Both the position numbers and the translations under genes were made by a program. The notes under the pieces are model-generated. The model did no database searches. It was not told the origin of the DNA and worked only from the letters and a program-made list of their open reading frames with translations. Of a stretch of DNA of 40,811 bases, positions 1 through 7,064 are shown in pieces. This DNA comes from JBIICS01 sp044238735 (lineage in GTDB: Bacteria > Bacteroidota > Bacteroidia > UBA4408): the NCBI GenBank assembly GCA_044238735.1, contig JBIICS010000008.1, forward strand, positions 1 to 40,811. Reading direction: 5' to 3'. Position 1 is the stretch's first letter. Each line of letters begins with the position of its first letter.

Positions 1-1390
1 CAGCATTTAATATTGGTTGACGGCCTATAAGATTAAACACGTTTAAATCCATAATTACGGGTAAGCTTGCGTAACCGAATTGAGACATTTTAGACAAGTT
101 AGGCAGTTTTATTAAACTGATACGCTTTGATTTCACATATGATCCTTTGTTATTAATTTCAGCATCCTTAGTAAAAACAATTACAGAATATTTTCTTTCA
201 AGAGCATTAAAAGCAGGATTATAATTTTCGATATCGACACGCTGAGTATTTCTTTTTTGCTTAAAAGCAGTAAAAGTAAAATTAAGTGTGGTGTCTGCAC
301 CCGGCAATAGTTTAAACTCTCGTTTCTTGTCGTTTAGTATACTTCCGTTTTCATCTTTAATTATAGCTCTGTTACCAATTTCTTTAAAATAAAATAATAT
401 AGATTGATCTATATTACCATTATTATAAATATTTGTAGAAAAGGGGACAATGTCTGATTTATTGGTAAAATAAATTTTTTCGCGGGGCCATACATTCAAC
501 TCCCATTTACTGATTTTTGTAGTATGAGCCAAAAAAGAGGCATCACCAATTTGATACCCATCTTCAGAGATTAATACAGTGGTAATAGTATAATTCACAC
601 TCGTCTTTTTAAAATCTCGGGGAAGTATACGCAAAGGTATAAACAAAGTATCATTGGCATTTACCGTAAAATAACGATCAACTTTGGTGATTAGTTGCCA
701 CCTGGCAGGAATTGCCACATCTATATAAAATGCACGAGGCTTAGAATCAGAATTATAAACTTTTAATACATTCGATACAAATTCAACACTATTAAGATTT
801 ATATCGGCATTTAAATAAGAAACAGATAAACCGGAGTTTAATTCAACAACATTTGCATTTTGACTACCTACTGTAGAAGATCTAAAAAAGTTTTTTGTTG
901 TATCCGGTCTACTGAGTTTATTAGGATCAGCTATATTTTTAGGCTGAGGTGGAACTACAGAACCAATTTTAGGCAGAGAGTCTTTATTATTTAAAGAAAC
1001 GCCACTAGATTTATTTAAAGAATCTTTATTACTGCGAGGCAAAACCGTTCCAAACTTGGGTAGCGAGTCTTTATTAGTTCGGGGTGGCAATACTGTACCT
1101 AACTTTGGTAAAGAATCTCTATTACTGGGTTGAATTACAGTTGCAATAGATTTAGGCAGAGAATCTTTTGAAATTGAAATTAAATTATTATGGCGAGGTA
1201 ATGAATCGTTCTTAGAGGAATATAAAGAGTTAAATCTTGATAGCGAGTCTGGATTTTTAATATTGTTGGAAGCCAACAACATTTCATTTGAATTAAATTC
1301 AGAATTAGAATACAAACTACTTGTACTTTGAGCGTTAATACGCAAAGTAAAAAACAAGCAAACAAGTAGTATATTTAAAACTAACTTCAA
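1..1390 (-). CDS. Large secreted protein, N-terminal part, with DSLPK repeats (partial, runs off left edge)
   Basis: This minus-strand frame is open from the left edge to a stop at 1394-1396, giving 463 complete codons. I choose the TTG at 1390 as start because it opens a clear signal peptide (LKLVLNILLV...RINAQ, cleavage after residue 21); the first ATG lies well inside the mature region. Residues 48-148 carry seven DSL[PSN][KR] motifs spaced 14-16 residues apart. After them come two or more beta-rich stretches resembling immunoglobulin-like or NEW3-type folds. The last visible residues (SLPVIMDLNVFNLIGRQP) could begin a barrel or another domain, but I cannot tell. It starts one codon after the stop of the upstream gene, in the same frame, so the two are presumably co-transcribed and coupled. 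It may be the outer-membrane assembly or anchor component of the cassette; that is inference from position only. Confidence 0.75.
   Translation of the reverse strand, partial: MKLVLNILLVCLFFTLRINAQSTSSLYSNSEFNSNEMLLASNNIKNPDSLSRFNSLYSSKNDSLPRHNNLISISKDSLPKSIATVIQPSNRDSLPKLGTVLPPRTNKDSLPKFGTVLPRSNKDSLNKSSGVSLNNKDSLPKIGSVVPPQPKNIADPNKLSRPDTTKNFFRSSTVGSQNANVVELNSGLSVSYLNADINLNSVEFVSNVLKVYNSDSKPRAFYIDVAIPARWQLITKVDRYFTVNANDTLFIPLRILPRDFKKTSVNYTITTVLISEDGYQIGDASFLAHTTKISKWELNVWPREKIYFTNKSDIVPFSTNIYNNGNIDQSILFYFKEIGNRAIIKDENGSILNDKKREFKLLPGADTTLNFTFTAFKQKRNTQRVDIENYNPAFNALERKYSVIVFTKDAEINNKGSYVKSKRISLIKLPNLSKMSQFGYASLPVIMDLNVFNLIGRQPILNA
947..1249 (-). repeat. Seven-copy DSLPK protein repeat
   Basis: Within the partial secreted protein, the aspartate codon of a DSL[PSN][KR] motif recurs at 1247, 1205, 1163, 1115, 1067, 1022 and 980, so units are 14, 14, 16, 16, 15 and 14 codons long. 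The middle units also share GTVLPP after the motif. The unit is rich in Ser, Pro and Lys and looks like a flexible linker between the signal peptide and the folded part. Confidence 0.85.
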
Positions 1391-1393
1391 AGT

Positions 1394-2143
1394 TTAGGGT
1401 ATTTCACGTAAACAAAAGTGAATATTAAGTTTATATCGTCCGGGATTATATGCAAATGGGTTGGGTAATCCACCAAACAAGGTGGAGGCATCCAACTTTA
1501 TTTTATAGTCAATGTTAAAAGTGTATTCACCATAATTGTTTAGAAAGGAACCTGCACCATTTACACCAGAAGCACAAGCTCCTGCTGCCTGAAGAACAGT
1601 TCCATCAATAATGGTTATTGCATCAAAATCATTTGTAAAATTTTGGTAAACTGTGGAAATAGGTGTTCCACATGCATTATTAATTCTAACCTCCAATTCA
1701 TAAATTTGAGGATATGGTCCACTAGAACCCAATCCGTATATTACATCTGGAAACCACTCATTTGCAGCTGGGGCAACTACCGGAGCTGCTGGCAGCCCAA
1801 AAGTACTATTATCTACCACCATTTGAAGTTCCCATTTACATTGAGCTGGTAGGCTTGCGGCAAGTTGTTCAGCTGTAATGGCTAATTGTGTTGCACCCGA
1901 GAGTACTACACTTCCTGAATAATCGGAATAGCTGTCAAATACTACTTCCAAATTACCGGGAGTATTCATAAAAAACCCACTTTTACCTGGAGGGACTCCT
2001 ACAACCACGTCTTCACAATTGTAAGTTGGAGCAGGTGGCCCCAAAGCCTGACACTGAGCCAGAACTCCTGTAAATAAGGATATTTCAAAGAACAAAACCA
2101 GCGCTAAAATGCGCAAAAAAGACTTTAGGTTAAGTTCTTTCAT
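1394..2143 (-). CDS. Secreted beta-rich protein, paralogue of the larger subunit upstream (minor fibre subunit candidate)
   Basis: A secreted protein of about 249 residues; I take the ATG at 2143 rather than the TTG two codons earlier. The signal peptide ends near FTGVLAQ. The mature part has six cysteines, suggesting disulfides in the periplasm. It shares a pattern with the gene at 2211-3116: VFD followed by DYxG, then GATxL, then a WxL segment, and a C-terminal PGxYxxN strand. I read the two as paralogues of one beta-sandwich family, with this one shorter and Cys-rich. It is separated from that gene by a hairpin at 2161-2191 and abuts the next gene. I do not recognise a named family; a fimbrial-type minor subunit or tip protein is a guess from context. 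Confidence 0.7.
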   Translation of the reverse strand: MKELNLKSFLRILALVLFFEISLFTGVLAQCQALGPPAPTYNCEDVVVGVPPGKSGFFMNTPGNLEVVFDSYSDYSGSVVLSGATQLAITAEQLAASLPAQCKWELQMVVDNSTFGLPAAPVVAPAANEWFPDVIYGLGSSGPYPQIYELEVRINNACGTPISTVYQNFTNDFDAITIIDGTVLQAAGACASGVNGAGSFLNNYGEYTFNIDYKIKLDASTLFGGLPNPFAYNPGRYKLNIHFCLREIP

Positions 2144-2160
2144 AAACAACTCTTTTAAAG

Positions 2161-2191
2161 AAAAGGCTGCCCAAATATAGGCAGCCTTTTT
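2161..2191 (-). terminator. Hairpin between the two subunit genes (attenuating terminator candidate)
   Basis: A perfect 11-bp stem (2161-2171 with 2180-2190, core GGCTGCC/GGCAGCC) with an 8-base loop. Either strand ends in a T-rich tract. It sits inside the 60-base gap between two same-strand genes, where a leaky terminator would make the upstream gene the abundant product. Confidence 0.75.
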
Positions 2192-2210
2192 GGATTTTAA
2201 AAGTAAAATA

Positions 2211-3116
2211 CTATTGATTTTCAGCTAAAATGTATTTCACATTCATGGTGTAAACACCAGGAGCTGCATATGTTTCAACAGATTGTACAGTACCTAAATC
2301 TTGAAGAGTACCTGTATTATCAGCAGCTAAAGGAAATTGAACAGGTAAACCTGGAACAATACGATAATCAATAACATTATAGTATGCACTGATCATTTCA
2401 GCCCCAGCAGCAACAGGTTGACCATTAGGGTTACCAGTAGCATTTTGGAAAGATTGAGTTAAATAACTACCACCTGGTATTAAAGCGGTAGGGTCGTTAT
2501 GACCTTGAATAAATTTCTCGTTTACAGATGGGATAGTGTAAACCGCAGCAGCACCACCAGCTGGTACATAAATATTATTTTGACCTGGAGCCCAAGCAGT
2601 TGCACCTACACCCACAGCAGCACCAGTAAGCTGAGAAGATGGATTAGCAAAAGGAGTTGAATAATCTGCAAAACCACCCGCTGAACCTGCAGTGCTAAGG
2701 TTAACACCATGTTGGTGTAATTCTAAAGCATGAAGTGGAATCTGATTAGAAGCAGAGTTAGCAATACCTGTAGCGGTATTAACGTCAGTTAAAACACCGT
2801 AAGATGCTTGTACATCCCAAAAATCACCAGTACCAGACATATTAGCGTTAGAAGTACCTACTGCCCATAAATCCCAATTTACAGTTGCAGAAACTTTAAG
2901 AATGGTTGCACCATACTTAGTAATACCACCTGCGTAGTCACCGATATCGTCAAATACGAAATCAATTTGATCAGGTGTACTCATGTCCAATTGAAGGATT
3001 GGTTGTAAGTCCATTGTGATAGTTACATTTTTCTCATCTTGTAACTGTGCAAACGATTTGTTTGCCATAGCGCTTAAAGCTAAGAATGCTGCTGCGCAAA
3101 TTACTACCTTTTTCAT
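2211..3116 (-). CDS. Secreted beta-rich protein, major fibre subunit candidate
   Basis: A 301-residue protein with a typical signal peptide (MKKVVICAAAFLALS...KSFAQ). The mature part is rich in Gly, Ala, Asn, Thr and aromatic residues and nearly Cys-free, as expected of a structural subunit. The N-terminal strand block (ITMDLQPILQLDM), the VFD..DYAGG..GAT motif and the C-terminal PGVYTMNVKYIL strand match the smaller protein encoded downstream. The middle is longer, with an insertion of about 60 residues. It has its own probable promoter and is followed by a hairpin terminator. A neighbouring gene encodes a PapD-like chaperone. I do not recognise a named family; a polymerising surface subunit is an inference. 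Confidence 0.75.
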   Translation of the reverse strand: MKKVVICAAAFLALSAMANKSFAQLQDEKNVTITMDLQPILQLDMSTPDQIDFVFDDIGDYAGGITKYGATILKVSATVNWDLWAVGTSNANMSGTGDFWDVQASYGVLTDVNTATGIANSASNQIPLHALELHQHGVNLSTAGSAGGFADYSTPFANPSSQLTGAAVGVGATAWAPGQNNIYVPAGGAAAVYTIPSVNEKFIQGHNDPTALIPGGSYLTQSFQNATGNPNGQPVAAGAEMISAYYNVIDYRIVPGLPVQFPLAADNTGTLQDLGTVQSVETYAAPGVYTMNVKYILAENQ

Positions 3117-3171
3117 AGTTTTTGATTTTTGTTTTGTTGATTAATTAATTGGTTAGCTTTTAATTATTTTT

Positions 3172-3205
3172 CAATTATACACAATTTTTCAAAAAAAGTT
3201 ACAAA
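3172..3205 (-). promoter_or_regulatory. Candidate promoter for the subunit genes
   Basis: On the minus strand TTTG (3205-3202) is followed after 22 bases by TATAATTG (3179-3172), one mismatch from TAnnTTTG. The start codon at 3116 lies about 55 bases downstream. This would let the subunits be expressed independently of purT. Confidence 0.4.
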
Positions 3206-3229
3206 AAGATGTAAATTTTTTAAAAAAAA

Positions 3230-4192
3230 TCATTCGACTTTAAATTCCAACTCAGCAGCTTTTATTTCATTTTCACTACCAAAGTCAATAACACCAACGG
3301 CATTATAGTCGCCTTTATCCAGATCTTTAGGTAATTCGTAAAAAAAATCACGTTGGTTACCAGGTAAAATCGTAAATGATTTAACATTTAACTTTTGAGT
3401 TTTACCGGTCTTAAGATGAGTTAACTCACAATAGGAAACACAAAAACCAATTCCATCACCCTGATTTTCGGCTATCATTTTTAATCGTTTTGATCCAAGG
3501 GTGTCCTTATAAGCAAACTTTTTTATCTCGATATTGTTTTTGGAAACTGCAGGGGGATTGTGGTAGATATATACAACAAATGCATATGATGGAATAATAC
3601 CCATAGCTACAGCATCTTTTTTACCCTTAGTATCTAAAGGAGGTCGTTCCGCAATCTCATCAATAGAAATTAGAGACCATCCCGCAATATTAGCGTCTTC
3701 TCTATCTGGCACGGTAAGCGTTACCTTTATTTTGGCCGTTTCTCCTGGCTTTATTTCTATATAGGAGGGTGAAACAGTTAACTTATTAGTTAATCCATAT
3801 TTTAAAACAGTTTGATTCATATTTTCGGGTCTACCAGTTCTTCCCATGGTAAAATCCATTGGTGTAACTTGAAACCTTTCCGTTTTTTTTGAATCATTAA
3901 CCAACTTAATTTCACGGGTTTGAGTCATACCGGGCTTTGCATCAAAAATAATTTTTGATGGAGATAAAGCAATTCCTGCAGAGGGTTTATCCTTCTTTTC
4001 ATTTCCTCCAGCACTTGGAACGGCAGGGGCTGAAGCGGGGGCTGCTGTTGGAGCTGAAGAAGGGCTTGCTGGCGGTGGCGATGTTTCTGCATTTTCTGGT
4101 TGCTTTTCATTAACCGGAGAATCTTGTGCAAAAACAGGAGCAAAGAAAAGGGAGAAAAGAATAATCTTAAAAAATTTCATATTTATTTTCAT
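3230..4192 (-). CDS. PapD-like periplasmic chaperone family protein
   Basis: A 320-residue secreted protein. The ATG at 4192 overlaps the purT stop (ATGA), but the second ATG at 4180 gives a cleaner signal peptide (MKFFKIILFSLFFAPVFAQ) and may be the true start. After cleavage comes a Pro/Ala/Ser-rich linker (about residues 25-68). Two beta-sandwich segments follow, at about 73-215 and 216-320. The first shows the pilus-chaperone-like order: SPSKIIFDAKPG, then KLVNDS, then VSPSYIEIKPGETAKIKVTLTVP, then a strand ending FVVYIYHNPP. Such proteins cap or deliver secreted beta-strand subunits in the periplasm. The two secreted paralogues downstream would be natural clients. The family call rests on strand pattern only; an unrelated Ig-fold protein remains possible. 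Confidence 0.65.
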   Translation of the reverse strand: MKINMKFFKIILFSLFFAPVFAQDSPVNEKQPENAETSPPPASPSSAPTAAPASAPAVPSAGGNEKKDKPSAGIALSPSKIIFDAKPGMTQTREIKLVNDSKKTERFQVTPMDFTMGRTGRPENMNQTVLKYGLTNKLTVSPSYIEIKPGETAKIKVTLTVPDREDANIAGWSLISIDEIAERPPLDTKGKKDAVAMGIIPSYAFVVYIYHNPPAVSKNNIEIKKFAYKDTLGSKRLKMIAENQGDGIGFCVSYCELTHLKTGKTQKLNVKSFTILPGNQRDFFYELPKDLDKGDYNAVGVIDFGSENEIKAAELEFKVE

Positions 4193-5352
4193 TCTACTTC
4201 TACAAAACTAATAGTTTTTTGAGCTTCTGCAATTAATATTTTTATATCCGTGTTTTTTTCAGCCCATTTTACTACAACAGCCATTCGTCTGTATGGACGT
4301 GTACTGGGTTTTCCAAATATTTTAATGTCGGTATTTTTTTCTTTTAAAACCTTGTCAACCCCTTTATAGGTTGGATTCTGTCCTTCTTTCTTTGCTAATA
4401 TAACAGCACTCACTCCTGCCCTTTCTAAGTTAATTTCAGCGATTGGCAATCCTAAAACAGCTCTGGCATGCAACTCAAATTCGTTAAGATTTTGAGTATT
4501 GGCTAATGTAACCATTCCAGTATCATGCGGTCGAGGAGATAATTCGGAAAAATAAACCCCATTTTCGGTCAAAAAGAATTCAACACCAAATAAACCTGCC
4601 CCGCTTAAGGCCTCTGTTACCTTTTTAGCCATTAATTTCGCTTCCTCAACATACTCTGCATTCATAGGATGAGGCTGCCAGCTTTCCTGATAATCGCCTC
4701 GCTCCTGCCTATGGCCAATGGGCTCACAAAATAAGGTTTCTCCGTTTTTTTGAGTAATAGTTAATAGAGTAATCTCGCTCTCAAATTTTATAAATTCTTC
4801 AATTATTACTTCTTTTAAATCACCTCTGGATCCATCCATTGCATAATTCCAGGACTTTTCGATATCCGACTCTAACTTTATAACGCTCTGACCCTTTCCG
4901 CTTGAGGACATTAACGGCTTTACCACACATGGTATTCCAATTTCCAGAACTCCCTTTTTAAATTCTTCTAAATTATTAGCGTACCTGTATTTTGCTGTTT
5001 TTAGTCCGAGTTCTTTAGCCGCCAAATCTCGTATTGCCTTTCGGTTCATAGTAAAGTTGGCTGCTTTAGCGCTAGGCACCACTTGTATTCCTTGATTTTC
5101 ATAATCAAAAAAACGTTCGGTTCTAATGGCTTCTATTTCCGGAACAATTATATCCGGCTTATGTTTGGCAACAATTCTGTCTAACTCTTCGCCATTTAAC
5201 ATATCAATAACTTCCCGTTCATCAGCTACTTGTTGAGCAGGAGCATTATTATAGGAATCCACTGCCACCACATATTGTCCGAGCCTTTTAACAGCAATTA
5301 CAAATTCCTTACCCAGTTCCCCAGAACCTAAAAGCATTATTTTCTTATTCAT
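4189..5352 (-). CDS. purT: Formate-dependent phosphoribosylglycinamide formyltransferase (GAR transformylase 2)
   Basis: PurT joins formate and ATP to 5'-phosphoribosylglycinamide, the third step of de novo purine synthesis, without folate. At 387 residues it is close to the usual length of about 390. The N-terminal pre-ATP-grasp domain has the LLGSGELGKE loop and IVPEIEAIRTE. The ATP-grasp core shows VVKPLMSSSGKGQS and EFIKFESEITLLT, and the substrate region shows EPIGHRQERGDYQESWQPHPM and ELSPRPHDTGMVTL, all typical of PurT. It is transcribed divergently from kbl and its last bases overlap the chaperone-like gene, so some read-through into that gene is likely. Confidence 0.95.
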   Translation of the reverse strand: MNKKIMLLGSGELGKEFVIAVKRLGQYVVAVDSYNNAPAQQVADEREVIDMLNGEELDRIVAKHKPDIIVPEIEAIRTERFFDYENQGIQVVPSAKAANFTMNRKAIRDLAAKELGLKTAKYRYANNLEEFKKGVLEIGIPCVVKPLMSSSGKGQSVIKLESDIEKSWNYAMDGSRGDLKEVIIEEFIKFESEITLLTITQKNGETLFCEPIGHRQERGDYQESWQPHPMNAEYVEEAKLMAKKVTEALSGAGLFGVEFFLTENGVYFSELSPRPHDTGMVTLANTQNLNEFELHARAVLGLPIAEINLERAGVSAVILAKKEGQNPTYKGVDKVLKEKNTDIKIFGKPSTRPYRRMAVVVKWAEKNTDIKILIAEAQKTISFVEVE

Positions 5353-5369
5353 ACTTGCAATTTAAAGCG

Positions 5370-5405
5370 CAAAAGTAAGTAATATTGTGTTAAATTAACC
5401 ACAAA
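5370..5405 (-). promoter_or_regulatory. purT promoter
   Basis: TACTTTTG (5377-5370) is an exact TAnnTTTG element on the minus strand. A TTTG lies 24 bases upstream (5405-5402), slightly long for the class. The purT ATG at 5352 is 18 bases downstream, so the leader is very short. The opposing kbl promoter (TAATATTG at 5380-5387, one mismatch) overlaps this region. Confidence 0.55.
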
Positions 5406-5409
5406 CATC

Positions 5410-6606
5410 ATGAAGACAATCAGCGAATTTTATTCAACCCTTAAACAAGAATTATTCAATATTGAACAAGCCGGTTTATATAAAAGAGAACGAATCATTA
5501 CCACCCCTCAGGCTGCAGATATTAGAACTACCGCTGGAAATGAAGTAATAAACTTCTGTGCAAATAACTATTTGGGATTATCATCACATCCAAAAGTTTT
5601 AGAAGCTGCTCATAAAACATTAGACACGCATGGTTTTGGAATGAGCAGTGTGCGCTTTATTTGTGGGACACAGGATATTCATAAAACTCTTGAAGAAAAA
5701 ATCGCCAAATTCTTTGGTACCGAAGATACCATATTGTATGCGGCAGCATTTGATGCAAACGGTGGTGTTTTTGAACCCTTGTTTTCTGAAGAAGATGCTA
5801 TCATTTCCGATGAATTAAATCACGCCTCTATAATAGACGGGGTTCGTTTATGCAAAGCACAGCGTTATCGTTACAAAAACAACGACATGAACGATTTGGA
5901 AGAAAAACTTAAACAAGCCCAGTCGCAGCGTTTTAGAATAATTGTAACGGATGGCGTTTTTAGCATGGATGGCTATATTGCTCAGATGGATAAAATTCAT
6001 GAATTAGCGCTAAAATATAACGCTTTGGTAATGACCGACGAATGCCACAGCGCTGGTTTTATTGGTAAAACCGGAAGAGGAACACCCGAACATTGTGGAG
6101 TTCATGGCAAGATTGATATAATAACAGGAACTTTAGGAAAAGCGCTTGGCGGTGCAATGGGAGGCTTTACCACCGGTAAAAAGGAAGTTATTGAAATGCT
6201 TCGCCAACGATCCAGACCTTATTTGTTTAGTAATTCTCTTGCCCCATCTATTGTTGGTGCTAGCATTGCCGTATTAGATATGCTATCGGAAACAACAGAA
6301 TTAAGAGATAAAGTAATGGCTAATGCATTATATTTTAGAGAAGGCATGACAAAAGCCGGGTTTGACATTAAACCAGGTGTTCATCCAATTGTACCCGTAA
6401 TGTTATACGACGCCAAATTATCACAAGTATTTGCCGATAAATTACTAGCTGAAGGAATTTATGTTATTGGATTTTTCTATCCGGTTGTACCTAAAGACCA
6501 AGCAAGAATTAGAGTACAGCTTTCTGCTGCACACGAAAAGTCTCATTTAGACAAGGCTATAGCCGCTTTTACAAAGGTTGGTAAGGAATTAGGGGTTTTA
6601 AAATAA
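5410..6606 (+). CDS. kbl: Glycine C-acetyltransferase (2-amino-3-ketobutyrate CoA ligase)
   Basis: A pyridoxal-phosphate enzyme of the alpha-oxoamine synthase family that converts 2-amino-3-ketobutyrate and CoA to glycine and acetyl-CoA in threonine breakdown. At 398 residues it equals the usual Kbl length. The PLP lysine is K244 in ITGTLGKALGGAMGG. Other family marks are CANNYLGLSSHP, GMSSVRFICGTQDIH, DELNHASIIDG and TDECHSAGFIG. The VRFICGT motif favours Kbl over serine palmitoyltransferase or KAS-type relatives. Threonine dehydrogenase is not beside it. The SiaC-like gene follows after 30 bases and probably shares the transcript. Confidence 0.93.
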   Translation: MKTISEFYSTLKQELFNIEQAGLYKRERIITTPQAADIRTTAGNEVINFCANNYLGLSSHPKVLEAAHKTLDTHGFGMSSVRFICGTQDIHKTLEEKIAKFFGTEDTILYAAAFDANGGVFEPLFSEEDAIISDELNHASIIDGVRLCKAQRYRYKNNDMNDLEEKLKQAQSQRFRIIVTDGVFSMDGYIAQMDKIHELALKYNALVMTDECHSAGFIGKTGRGTPEHCGVHGKIDIITGTLGKALGGAMGGFTTGKKEVIEMLRQRSRPYLFSNSLAPSIVGASIAVLDMLSETTELRDKVMANALYFREGMTKAGFDIKPGVHPIVPVMLYDAKLSQVFADKLLAEGIYVIGFFYPVVPKDQARIRVQLSAAHEKSHLDKAIAAFTKVGKELGVLK

Positions 6607-6636
6607 AAATTTTAATTTTAGGGACTTTATTTCTAA

Positions 6637-7023
6637 ATGGAAAATCTAAACATACAAGAAGGCGAAAAAACACCTTCATTTAATTTTAACGCTTCAGAAG
6701 GTAAAATTGAAATTGCTGGTCGTTCTTGGCCAGAACATGCTCTGCAAGTATATGAGCCTGCATTTAAATGGCTAGAAGAATATTCTATGAATCCTGCTGC
6801 TAAAACGGTTGTTAATTTAAAAATGGAATACTTTAATACCAGCTCCTCTAAAGTTGTTTTAGATATACTAAAAAAAATAGATCAACTTAGTTCATTGGGT
6901 AAAGAGGTTGAAATTAACTGGTACTACGAGTATGATGATCCGGACTTAAAAGAACAGGGCAACATGATTAAAGGAATTTTAAAAAGTAAAATTAATTTGA
7001 TTGAAGTTGAAGAATTTGAATAA
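6637..7023 (+). CDS. SiaC family regulatory phosphoprotein (DUF1987)
   Basis: A 128-residue cytoplasmic protein matching the SiaC/DUF1987 family in length and motifs: a GKIEIAGRSWPE strand, KMEYFNTSSSKVVLDILKKID, and a C-terminal EINWYYEYDDPDLKEQG. In Pseudomonas, SiaC is phosphorylated by SiaB at Thr68 and dephosphorylated by the PP2C-type phosphatase SiaA, and unphosphorylated SiaC activates a diguanylate cyclase. Here residue 68 is also Thr, inside FNTSSSK. No SiaB-like kinase or cyclase is adjacent, so its partner here is unknown. A SpoIIE-type phosphatase is encoded about 20 kb away at 27697-29493. It likely forms an operon with kbl and ends at a strong terminator. Confidence 0.85.
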   Translation: MENLNIQEGEKTPSFNFNASEGKIEIAGRSWPEHALQVYEPAFKWLEEYSMNPAAKTVVNLKMEYFNTSSSKVVLDILKKIDQLSSLGKEVEINWYYEYDDPDLKEQGNMIKGILKSKINLIEVEEFE

Positions 7024-7025
7024 AT

Positions 7026-7055
7026 AAAAAACCCGGCTTAATTGCCGGGTTTTTT
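7026..7055. terminator. Bidirectional terminator
   Basis: A 12-bp stem (7026-7037 with 7044-7055, core ACCCGGC/GCCGGGT) with a 6-base loop and A/T tracts on both sides. It lies between the convergent SiaC-like gene and ABC exporter gene and serves both. Confidence 0.9.
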
Positions 7056-7064
7056 ATGTATCAA

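Noticed and set aside
1643..1852. Plus-strand frame inside the minor subunit gene
   Set aside because: It is antisense to a gene with clear signal peptide and motifs and has no promoter or recognisable domain.
3925..4143. Second minus-strand frame inside the chaperone-like gene, Gln/Leu-rich
   Set aside because: It is the out-of-frame reading of the Pro/Ala-rich linker; low complexity explains its openness.
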